Source of the DNA: Datnioides undecimradiatus
Taxonomy: Eukaryota > Chordata > Actinopteri > Lobotiformes > Datnioididae
Direction: 5' to 3'
Assembly (NCBI GenBank): GCA_008933995.1
Contig: WARS01000008.1
Coordinates: 16,540,148 to 16,604,147, forward strand
Length of the DNA: 64,000 nucleotides
The position numbers were made by a program, and so were the translations under genes. How positions within the stretch are numbered: position 1 is the stretch's first letter; the number at the start of each line of letters is the position of its first letter. This document shows positions 12,401 to 18,495 of the stretch, in pieces. The notes beneath the pieces were generated by a model that saw only the letters and a program-made list of their open reading frames with translations, had not been told where the DNA came from and ran no database searches.

Positions 12401-15134
12401 GTCAGGACTGCTGCAAAGCTCAGTAATTTAGATTCAGTCAGATTAAAGCCTCTTTGTTAATTAAAACTAAATCTTATTATAATTTTGGAGCAGTGTTCAC
12501 GGCGGGGCTGTGAGCGTGTACGATATGTGGCTCCCTGATCCCATAGCGACATCACACTTCCTGTTTACATTTGCCCTAAAGTATGGGAGCTGGAGCCCTG
12601 AAACAGTTTGCTCCACACACTGTATGCATGCATGCATGTCATTCATCAAATGCACTTATTAGTTATTTGCTTGTATGAACACCTGAAGCGTCCTTAACTC
12701 AAGCATCGACCAGGTACGGCTACCGCGGACGGGACTGCCGCTCCAACCTCTACCTGCTGCCCACGGGCGAGATCGTCTACTTCAACGCCTCCGTGGTGGT
12801 GCTGTACAACACGGAGGAGCAGCAGCAGAGGCACTACCTGGGCCACAACGACGACGTCAAGTGGTGAGGGCGCGGCGCGCGGCCCGCTCGGGCTGGCTCC
12901 TGTGTGCACGTCAAACACTCCCCGCCCTACGCGGACGCTGTGTGTGCAGCACGTTAGCAAACAGGGCGCAGAGGGAGGGACTCGTGATGCAACGGGGCGC
13001 TCACAATGCGCCCTGTGTTCTTCTGTGACGCCCGTTCACTCGTGCGAAACTTGCATGGTGTTTATCGCTGATGTGGTTCTTGGTTTACTGTAACGAGCGC
13101 TGGTTGACATCCTGAGCGAGCTCTGTGACCGGAGCCGCTGGGACGTAAACAAACCGAATCCCCCCGGGGCATGCTGGGAAAGCTGCTCATCTCTGCAGGG
13201 AAACGGCCCCGCTCTCCTCTCCCACGGCGTCGCAGGAGTTCCCCTCCTCTGCCGCTTCCTTTGTGAAAGGATCTTGTGGCGTGTTGTTATCCTATTTTAT
13301 CAGTGCATTGAGTATTCATGTATGTTTTCTCTGCTCAGCCTGAGTGTGCATCCTGACATGGTTACCATAGCAACGGGGCAAGTGGCTGGGAACTCCAAAG
13401 ACGGGAAGGTAGAGTGAGAGTCAGACTGTCGTCCTCCCTCCTTGGTCGGTGTGTGTCCGTCTGACGCCGTCTCTCTCTGTCTGCTCAGCTGCTGGCTCCT
13501 CACGTCCGCGTCTGGGACTCCGTGAGCCTCAACACGCTCCACGTGCTCGGGATGGGGGTGTTCGACAGAGCCATCACCTGCGTGGCCTTCTCCAAGTCGG
13601 TGAGCGGAGTTTCAAACACCCGTGTCGCGTGACATGCTTTGACGAAAGGCGTAACCGCTTGTGTCTCTGTCAGAACGGCGGCGCCTTCCTCTGCGCTGTG
13701 GACGACGCCAACGATCACATCCTGTCGGTCTGGAACTGGCAGAAGGAGAAGCAGCTGGCCGACGTCAAGGTACCCCGCCCCCCGCCCCCCGCCCCGTTCA
13801 CACAGACACACACGTTAGCTCTCAGGACGCTAAATGACAGCTTCAGTGACATCTCCCACGCCTCTCCTCCCGCCTCCGCAGTGCTCCAACGACTCTGTGC
13901 TGGCTGCTGTGTTCCATCCCACGGACGCCAACCTGATCGTCACCTGTGGAAAGTCTCACATCAACTTCTGGACCATGGAGGGCAACACTCTGACCAAGAG
14001 GCAGGGCCTGTTCGAGGTACGGCCGCCATAGCGACCGCGTCAGGGAGGCCAAACGGAGCCTGGGACTTTATTTACACCCGGTTTGTGCTGCAGCCCAAAC
14101 AGCAGGACCCAGGCTGCTTGAAAAGGTGGCTCCTGGTCTGTAACCTGTTCAGGAAGTGACCCATCTGCACATTTATTTATTTAAAGATCACCTGTTAGCG
14201 CGTGTGCTCGTCTGCCTGATTGTTCCCTTTGTCAAACAGTGTGACAGCAACAAGCCCTGAACCTCTGCCGCTGTGCAACATGCTGCTTTGTGTCCCGTCT
14301 CCTCCATCTTTCTCATTGTTTCTAACTTGTAGTTGAACAGTGCTCGCTCTTCTTCTCTCCGTGGCACCAAAACCCGTAAATATCGGCGCATCAGAGGCAT
14401 CAAAGTGCCGCAGACACTCCCGTCGGGCGCCAGAGCTGCATCAGAAGTTAAACTTGGGAATCGCGCCACGACTGAAATGCATCAGTGGTTTGTTTCCCTT
14501 CAGTGTGAACCAGACTCTTTCTCTGCAGAAACACGAGAAGCCGAAGTACGTGCTGTGCGTCGCGTTCGCCGAGAATGGGGACGCCATCACAGGAGACTCC
14601 AGCGGGAACATCTACGTCTGGGCCAAAGGTTAGAGCCGCGAATGAATCGCGCCGATCCCGGGATCAAGTGTCCCAACGCCGAAAGGCTCGGCTGCCCGCT
14701 GAGGTGCGAGGCTGACCGCGGCGTGTCCTCTGTTTGTGTCCGACCGACAGGCGGGAACCGGATCAGCCAGCAGGTCTCCGGGGCCCACGAGGGCGGGATC
14801 TTCTCCATTTGTGTCCTGAAGGACGGCACCATGGTGTCTGGAGGGGGGAAGGACCGCAAGGTGGTCCTGTGGGGCCACGACTACAGGAAACAGGCCGAGA
14901 TGGAGGTGAGAGAGGCAGGTTCTCGCTATTCTCACTGAGTGTTGCACGTCTGAGCTACAGTTCAGTCTGCGTGTGTGTGTGTTTGTTTGTTTGTTTGTTT
15001 GTGTACAGGTGGGCGAGTTGTTCGGTCCTGTGCGGGCTCTGGCTGAAGGTAAACCCGGCGAGCTCTTCGTAGGAACCACCAAGAACGCCATCATCAGAGC
15101 CTCCTTCCCGGATACGTTAACTCCCATTGTACAG

Positions 15135-15178
<44 letters not shown>

Positions 15179-16180
15179 TCACCCGTGCACACGGCTGTCT
15201 CAGGTGTGTTCAACCAGACGTGTGTTCCAGGGTCACACAGATGAGCTGTGGGGTCTGGACGTCCATCCCTCCATGGAGCAGTTCGTCACCTGCTCCCAGG
15301 ACAGGCAGGTGCACCTCTGGGACACCAACTCCCATCAGCCCCTCTGGACCAAGACCATCGAGGTGACTGGACCCAGGATGTTGAGCTCTGGTCTGACAGA
15401 GCCGGATTAAACCACAAACCTGATTATTGTTTGATCTGTGCTCCAGGATCCAGGCAGGTCCGCCGGCTTCCATCCCAGTGGGTCTGTCCTGGCTGTGGGG
15501 ACCATGACGGGAAGGTCGGCCTCGCCGTTTCCGCTCAGATGCGCCACAGCTTCTTATTTCACGCTGCGCCTGCTTATTTCCTGCGTGTGTGTGTTGCAGG
15601 TGGTTGGTGCTGGACACCGACACCCGGGATCTCGTCTCTATGCACACCGACGGCAACGAGATCATCTCCAACGTCAAGTACTCTCCAGGTTAAGACCCGA
15701 CGCGTGACTCGGATCCATGGCGGCTCGCAGCGCGGGCGGCGAGGCTGCAGCTGACAGGACGCGCGCTGTGCTAACGCTGCTAACTCTCTGCTCCCTCTGC
15801 CCTCAGACGGGAACTTCCTGGCTGTCGCTTCCCACGACAACTATGTTTACATCTATGCCGTGACGGAGAACGGGAGGAAGTACAGCCGTGTGGGGAAATG
15901 CACTGTGAGCATGCGTTCTGCAGTTCAGCTGCAGCCGCAGATCAGATTGTTATTGGTTTAATGCGTTTAAACGTTTTGCTTCGATGGTTTGCTCACCTGC
16001 TCACCTCCTCACCTGCTCTCCAGGGCCACTCCAGCTTCGTCACCCATCTGGACTGGTCGACGGACAGCCGGCACCTCGTCACCAACTCAGGAGACTACGA
16101 GATCCTCTTCTGTAGGTCCCCCCTCTCACAGCTTACCCTGCAAAGCTCAAGCTGCTAAAGTGAGGTGTTTGCTATGGTTT

Positions 16181-16236
<56 letters not shown>

Positions 16237-17068
16237 GGAGGCTCCCAGTGGTAAACATGTGACTAACATGGACGCAGTGCGCAACCTGGAGTGGGCCACC
16301 TCCACCTGCACCCTGGCCTTCAACACCTTCGGTGGGTCGATCGCCGTGCGACGCTCAAAGTAAGCTGCAGAGTGAACATCATGGCTGACTCTCGCCCCCT
16401 CTCTCCGTCTCCATCCTCCTCCTCTCGCAGGAATTTGGCCGGACGGAGCAGACGGCACGGACATCAACGCCGTGTGCAGGTCACATGACGGCTCCCTGCT
16501 GACCTCTGCCGACGACTTTGGCAAAGTGCACTTGTTCTCCTTCCCCTGCTGTCAACCAAGGGTCAGTCGGCGCTCACTCACGGTTGTGTTTGCGCGCGCG
16601 CTTCCTCAGAAACGCCTTCAGCCGTGCGCAGTTTGCACCAGGCGTTTATTTCGTGCTCACACTTTTCTTTTAACGAGTTCAAGCGTTTGAGCCAAAGCGG
16701 CTTTAGGCTGCAGCTGTAAACCTGAGCGTGCGTTCAGACGAGCTCGCTGCCAGAAGCCGTAAATCGCCGCAACAGGTTGGCGCTGCTGTACGCTCTCCTG
16801 TCTCCTGCACTGAAACTCATTTCCACACAGTTTGTGACAGTTTTGCTTAATTATGAACTGAAAGTTTCAGGTGTTTCACGTTTGCAGACGTTCGACGCGC
16901 CTGACTAACCAACCGCTGTGTTCCCTGTCCTGGCGCTCACAGGCTCCCAGCCACGAGTACGGTGGCCACAGCAGTCACGTGACCAACGTTGCCTTCCTGC
17001 ACGACGACAGCCACCTGATCTCCACCGGCGGGAAAGACACCAGCATCCTGCAGTGGGTGGTCGCCTAG
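1586..17068 (+). CDS. eml2: eml2: echinoderm microtubule-associated protein-like 2, 22 coding exons, 795 aa
   Basis: EML proteins bind microtubules or tubulin and influence microtubule dynamics. The spliced frame is continuous through 22 exons (2388 nt including TAG), and every junction has GT-AG ends and matching phase. Domains: coiled coil about residues 14-51 with heptad V18, L21, L25, I32, L35, L39, L46; basic Ser/Lys-rich linker about 52-165; HELP motif from about 165 (FLRGRP, GYRGRDC, LYLLPTGE); then the tandem WD40 TAPE domain to the C-terminus, with GHNDD, GHTDELWG, GHSSFVTHLDW and GGHSSHVTN motifs and a terminal STGGKDTS-LQW. Residues such as DPARSAGFHPSG-like, CCQPRA and ADDFGKVHLFS segments fit EML2 better than EML1 or EML4. 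Proximity to gpr4 supports eml2 orthology. The first exon (seven coding bases) is the least certain part. Confidence 0.93.
1697..1733. repeat. (CA)18 microsatellite, eml2 intron 1
   Basis: Uninterrupted CA dinucleotide run about 100 bp downstream of the exon 1 donor. Confidence 0.95.
2316..2350. repeat. Fragment of GCTAACATGCTAA-type teleost repeat
   Basis: The paired words ACATGCTAAACGTTAGCATG form a near-palindrome typical of this dispersed family. The fragment is short, so the assignment is tentative. Confidence 0.35.
4308..4405. repeat. Dispersed teleost repeat (GCTAACATGCTAA family)
   Basis: Successive GCTAACATGCTAA, GTTAGCATGTTTA, GTTAGCGTGCTA and TTGCTAATTTGCAC words occur in the order I know from a very common teleost dispersed repeat. 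A related, longer copy lies downstream of gpr4 at about 63385-63660. Confidence 0.6.
4683..4713. repeat. (CA)15 microsatellite, eml2 intron 1
   Basis: Uninterrupted CA run, about 325 bp before exon 2. Confidence 0.95.
5039..5269 (+). CDS. eml2: eml2 exon 2: coiled-coil trimerisation domain
   Basis: The acceptor TGCCCAG and donor GTAAGG are both strong. The exon encodes residues 3-79, including the conserved EML helix (DRVSHLEQKLQLQEDEIQLL followed by KSALADALRRL), which in EML proteins forms a parallel trimer and cooperates with the basic linker in microtubule binding. The tail is Gly/Ala/Pro-rich and disordered-looking. Confidence 0.93.
5270..5907 (+). other. eml2: eml2 intron 2
   Basis: A 638-bp intron with no internal exon or recognisable element. 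It ends in a CCCCTTCAG acceptor. Confidence 0.8.
5908..6025 (+). CDS. eml2: eml2 exon 3: basic linker
   Basis: Encodes residues about 80-119, a Leu- then Ser/Pro/Lys-rich disordered segment (SSPSSPKKEVLQSIKR). Linkers at this position of EML1-4 contribute positive charge to microtubule contact. The donor is GTAAAG. The exon enters in phase 1 and leaves in phase 2. Confidence 0.88.
6120..6221 (+). CDS. eml2: eml2 exon 4: Ser/Arg-rich linker
   Basis: Encodes residues about 119-153 (KSMSTERLTLVRREMGAES, then a poly-Ser TSSSSSTGG stretch), matching the Ser-rich GSTSSSSSGKK-type segment of EML1. It ends in AG before a GTAAAA donor (phase 2), the same end phase as the alternative exon at 7315-7331. 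Confidence 0.88.
6383..6407. repeat. (CTGT)n microsatellite
   Basis: About six tandem CTGT units, followed 56 bp later by a CA run at 6463-6495. Confidence 0.9.
6855..6862. promoter_or_regulatory. eml2: Consensus CRE (TGACGTCA) upstream of alternative eml2 exon
   Basis: A perfect 8-bp CREB/ATF palindrome embedded in CACATGACGTCAGTG, about 450 bp upstream of the proposed internal start exon. Function is inferred from sequence and position alone. Confidence 0.35.
7315..7331 (+). CDS. eml2: eml2 alternative first exon (short isoform without coiled coil)
   Basis: ATG AAG AGG TCT TCC AG is followed directly by a good donor, GTAAAC. Its end phase equals that of exon 4, so it splices in frame to exon 5, giving Met-Lys-Arg-Ser-Ser-Ser-Lys-Ser-Lys-Glu and then the HELP/WD region. 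The resulting protein is 648 residues. The major human EML2 form, as I recall it, is 649 residues, also lacks the coiled coil and has a closely similar start (KTKE versus KSKE before the EDG of the HELP region). Upstream sequence at about 7140-7314 looks like a leader. This is inferred from phase, length and family comparison; transcripts are not visible. Confidence 0.65.
11631..11659 (+). CDS. eml2: eml2 exon 5 (29-nt microexon)
   Basis: A strong polypyrimidine tract plus TTCCAG precedes it and GTAGGA follows. It encodes about ten residues (SKSKECTLNA) that lead into the HELP region. It enters in phase 2 and leaves in phase 1, so its loss would shift the frame. It would be shared by the long and short isoforms. 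Confidence 0.85.
11660..12103 (+). other. eml2: eml2 intron 5
   Basis: A 444-bp intron with no further feature recognised. The acceptor is TCCCCACCAG. Confidence 0.8.
12104..12233 (+). CDS. eml2: eml2 exon 6: start of HELP motif
   Basis: Encodes residues about 163-206, with EDGYVRMFLRGRPV and the KLKLQWV stretch of the HELP (hydrophobic EMAP-like protein) region. In EML structures this region packs into the core of the first propeller. The donor is placed after TGG GT so that exon 7 restores the conserved Trp-Val-Tyr-Gly-Tyr. Confidence 0.93.
12352..12470. repeat. Possible decayed dispersed repeat in eml2 intron 6
   Basis: Words such as GGTGGTCAAAATATTAGAAA and AGCTCAGTAATTTAGATTCA resemble a dispersed repeat I associate with teleost genomes. 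Intron 6 (12234-12713) otherwise contains only an (ATGC)4-like run near 12623-12639. A repeat-library search is needed to name the family. Confidence 0.4.
12714..12863 (+). CDS. eml2: eml2 exon 7: HELP motif and entry to first WD repeat
   Basis: Encodes residues about 206-256, with the diagnostic YGYRGRDCRSNLYLLPTGE and IVYFNASVVVLYN strings, then EEQQQRHYLGHNDDVK, the first GH of the WD40 array. Near-identical strings occur throughout the EML family. Confidence 0.96.
12864..13338 (+). other. eml2: eml2 intron 7
   Basis: A 475-bp, GC-rich intron with no exon or repeat recognised. Confidence 0.8.
13339..13408 (+). CDS. eml2: eml2 exon 8: WD40 repeat
   Basis: Encodes residues about 256-279 (CLSVHPDMVTIATGQVAGNS, then KDGK), a conserved strand pair of propeller 1. 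Leaves in phase 0. Confidence 0.95.
13489..13599 (+). CDS. eml2: eml2 exon 9: WD40 repeat
   Basis: Encodes 37 residues (about 280-316), with PHVRVWDSVSLNTLHVLGMG and VFDRAITCVAFSKS. The HVLG-G-FDRA wording is closest to the EML1/EML2 branch. Both ends are phase 0. Confidence 0.96.
13674..13769 (+). CDS. eml2: eml2 exon 10: WD40 repeat
   Basis: Encodes 32 residues (about 317-348), with NGGAFLCAVDDANDHILSVW and the following NWQKEKQLADVK. It is flanked by very short introns of 74 and 112 bp and is symmetric (phase 0-0). Confidence 0.95.
13882..14016 (+). CDS. eml2: eml2 exon 11: WD40 repeat
   Basis: Encodes 45 residues (about 349-393), including CSNDSVLAAVFHPTDANLIV, TCGKSHINFW and TKRQGLFE. 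The exon is symmetric (phase 0-0). Confidence 0.96.
14017..14528 (+). other. eml2: eml2 intron 11
   Basis: A 512-bp intron with no internal feature recognised. It ends in TTTCTCTGCAG. Confidence 0.8.
14529..14628 (+). CDS. eml2: eml2 exon 12: WD40 repeat
   Basis: Encodes residues about 394-427: KHEKPKYVLCVAFAENGD, AITGDSSGNIYVWAKG. The KHEKPKYVLCV string matches EML2 rather than the KQEKPKFVLCV of EML1. Leaves in phase 1. Confidence 0.95.
14751..14905 (+). CDS. eml2: eml2 exon 13: WD40 repeat
   Basis: Encodes residues about 427-478, with GGNRISQQVSGAHEGGIFSI, SGGGKDRKVVLWG and DYRKQAEME, the end of propeller 1. Donor is GTGAGA. Confidence 0.95.
14971..15002. repeat. (GT)n(TTTG)n tract at the eml2 exon 14 acceptor
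   Basis: A compound TG then TTTG repeat fills the position of the polypyrimidine tract and ends six bases before the exon at 15009. Confidence 0.9.
15009..15134 (+). CDS. eml2: eml2 exon 14: inter-propeller WD40 segment
   Basis: Encodes 42 residues (about 479-520), with VGELFGPVRALAEGKPGELF and VGTTKNAIIRASF, beginning the second propeller. It is symmetric (phase 0-0), so skipping would be in frame. Both flanking introns press simple repeats against its splice sites. Confidence 0.95.
15137..15176. repeat. (AC)20 immediately after the eml2 exon 14 donor
   Basis: The donor GTACAC merges directly into a 40-nt AC run that makes up about 40 percent of the 96-bp intron 14. Confidence 0.97.
15231..15362 (+). 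CDS. eml2: eml2 exon 15: WD40 repeat
   Basis: Encodes 44 residues (about 521-564): GHTDELWGLDVHPSMEQFVT, CSQDRQVHLWDTNSHQPLW, a canonical GH-to-WD repeat. Symmetric exon. Confidence 0.96.
15447..15514 (+). CDS. eml2: eml2 exon 16: WD40 repeat
   Basis: Encodes residues about 565-587 (DPGRSAGFHPSGSVLAVGTM, TG). The donor must be AAG|GTCGGC to restore Arg-Trp with exon 17. This is a GT donor, but a weak one beyond the first two bases. Confidence 0.93.
15600..15688 (+). CDS. eml2: eml2 exon 17: WD40 repeat
   Basis: Encodes residues about 587-616: RWLVLDTDTRDLVSMHTDGN, EIISNVKYSP. HTDGNE is invariant in EML family members I recall. Confidence 0.95.
15807..15904 (+). CDS. eml2: eml2 exon 18: WD40 repeat
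   Basis: Encodes residues about 617-649: DGNFLAVASHDNYVYIYAV, ENGRKYSRVGKCT. Leaves in phase 0 before GTGAGC. Confidence 0.95.
16024..16111 (+). CDS. eml2: eml2 exon 19: WD40 repeat
   Basis: Encodes residues about 650-679: GHSSFVTHLDWSTDSRHLVT, NSGDYEILF, ending with the first T of the Trp codon completed by exon 20. Donor is GTAGGT. Confidence 0.95.
16183..16228. repeat. (TG)23 next to the eml2 exon 20 acceptor
   Basis: 46 nt of uninterrupted TG, followed by TTTT and CAG, replace a normal polypyrimidine tract in the 124-bp intron 19. Confidence 0.97.
16236..16331 (+). CDS. eml2: eml2 exon 20: WD40 repeat
   Basis: Encodes residues about 679-710: WEAPSGKHVTNMDAVRNLEW, ATSTCTLAFNTF. Length is 96 nt with phase 1 at both ends. 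Its acceptor is (TG)23-TTTT-CAG. If it were skipped, the last T of exon 19 would meet GA of exon 21 and form TGA. Confidence 0.95.
16431..16561 (+). CDS. eml2: eml2 exon 21: WD40 repeat
   Basis: Encodes residues about 711-754: GIWPDGADGTDINAVCRSHD, LLTSADDFGKVHLFSF, PCCQPR. The CCQPR wording matches EML2 (EML1 has CSQFR). Donor GTCAGT. Confidence 0.95.
16562..16942 (+). other. eml2: eml2 intron 21
   Basis: A 381-bp intron with no other feature recognised. The acceptor is GCGCTCACAG. Confidence 0.8.
16943..17068 (+). CDS. eml2: eml2 exon 22: last WD40 repeat and stop
   Basis: Encodes the final 41 residues: APSHEYGGHSSHVTNVAFLH, LISTGGKDTSILQWVVA, then TAG at 17066-17068. EML proteins end at just this point after the GGKDTS-QW motif. 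Confidence 0.96.
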   Translation, partial: APSHEYGGHSSHVTNVAFLHDDSHLISTGGKDTSILQWVVA

Positions 17069-17208
17069 GCAACGCTATCCATCCAGGTCTTGGATCCGGC
17101 GCAGTCCCCCCCCCCCGCACTGTTTTACCCTCCTGCCACCAGGGGGCAGCATCTCCTCCGTGCCTACTGGACAGAAAAACAAAACGCACTTCACCGACCC
17201 ACAGATGT

Positions 17209-17210
<2 letters not shown>

Positions 17211-17256
<46 letters not shown>
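17211..17256. repeat. (CA)23 microsatellite, eml2 3' UTR
   Basis: Uninterrupted CA run 19 bp before a proximal AATAAA. Confidence 0.97.
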
Positions 17257-17258
<2 letters not shown>

Positions 17259-17274
17259 TGATGAGTATCCTTGT

Positions 17275-17280
17275 AATAAA
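17275..17280 (+). terminator. eml2: Proximal polyadenylation signal AATAAA (eml2)
   Basis: Canonical hexamer about 207 nt after the stop codon, within TTGTAATAAATGAAAT. It would give a short 3' UTR. Confidence 0.5.
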
Positions 17281-18467
17281 TGAAATATTATTTAGTGTCC
17301 TGCTGTTTGTTATAGGATGTAGAGACTCGTTGCCAGGCAGCGAGTGACTCCAACGCACCGGGCTGCAGGCTGCTGCAGCTGCAGCCGGTGCCCGCGCATT
17401 AGTACTAACCGTGCCTAAACTGCACCTGTCTCAACCCCCTTTAACGGGAGTCCCACCTGTTTTAAAGGACGGCGGCGTCTGCAGGTTATAAGCCTCTGAA
17501 TCCTGTTTACTCTGCAGTTCGGCTGTTTTTGGGGATGCACGTGACACAGCCTTCTTTAACGCTACGGACCAACCGCCCAACCGATTGAAAAATGAGAAAA
17601 CAACACAATAACACAGACTACAATACACAATCGTCGTTCCCTGTAATCGATTACTCATTTCAGATACTTTTATTCTACACTTTCATACGACGATCGCGTG
17701 GAAACTGATCAAAACACCTTCAAAGCTGTCAGCTGATGCAGAGTGTACGTTGTTTGAAATGAAAAAAAGGCTTAAAACGTGCAAAAACACCCAAACACAC
17801 GAGGCGTTTAGGGACTTCTGTAAATTTCTGCAGCGGGGAGTAAAGATGAGACTCCGACCACGGCCGAGCGCGCTGCTCTGAGGTCAGCGTTTCCCCCCCC
17901 GTCAGCGTCCGGCTCTAAGGAGGACTGCTGCACGTGTGGATGAGCTGCAGAGACAGAGCTCCCTAATTAATTAATTAATAAATAAATAAATAAATAGGTG
18001 GCATTCCCCTTTAAAACGACACCGACCCCACTGCCTTGTCACACTGTCCCATCCCTCGACTTGATTTCCGAGCTCCTAAGGTGCAGATTGTTTCTAAATA
18101 TTACAGATCGCTGTTGGAGATTGTAACCCCCCCCCCCCTCCTCCTCCGGGCTGCTGTGTTTCTGATTGTACTACTGCTGTAACCGTGCTGCGAAGGCACC
18201 AGATGGCGCCGCCATGCAAGAGAATGAGCATGACCGAGGCCGCCCTCCCTCCTCCTGTAGATGCTGTTCATGTCATAAAGGTCTATATACAGTAAATACG
18301 TGTATTATGCAGTATAACCCGAGTGGCTGTGTTATTTTAATATTTATCTGTAACAACGATGGATGTTCTAATGTTCCCGTGGCACTTTTAGCGATGGACA
18401 GAAGGGTCGATGTAGGCTGCCGTGCTGTGGAAGTGAGCTTGAGCTGTGCTTTGCCTTCTGTTTTGTT

Positions 18468-18473
18468 AATAAA
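18468..18473 (+). terminator. eml2: Distal polyadenylation signal AATAAA (eml2)
   Basis: Canonical hexamer in TTTTGTTAATAAAGTTTTTA, a typical vertebrate gene end, after a long AT-rich 3' UTR-like stretch. Confidence 0.55.
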
Positions 18474-18495
18474 GTTTTTACCCGAGTACAACGCA

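Larger units (their letters stand above)
17069..18495 (+). other. eml2: Probable 3' UTR of eml2
   Basis: Follows the stop codon with no further coding potential. It contains a (CA)23 tract at 17211-17256, poly-C runs near 17107 and 18127, an AATT/AAAT run at 17964-17996, and AT-rich sequence before the distal polyadenylation signal. The UTR extent is inferred from the signals. Confidence 0.6.
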
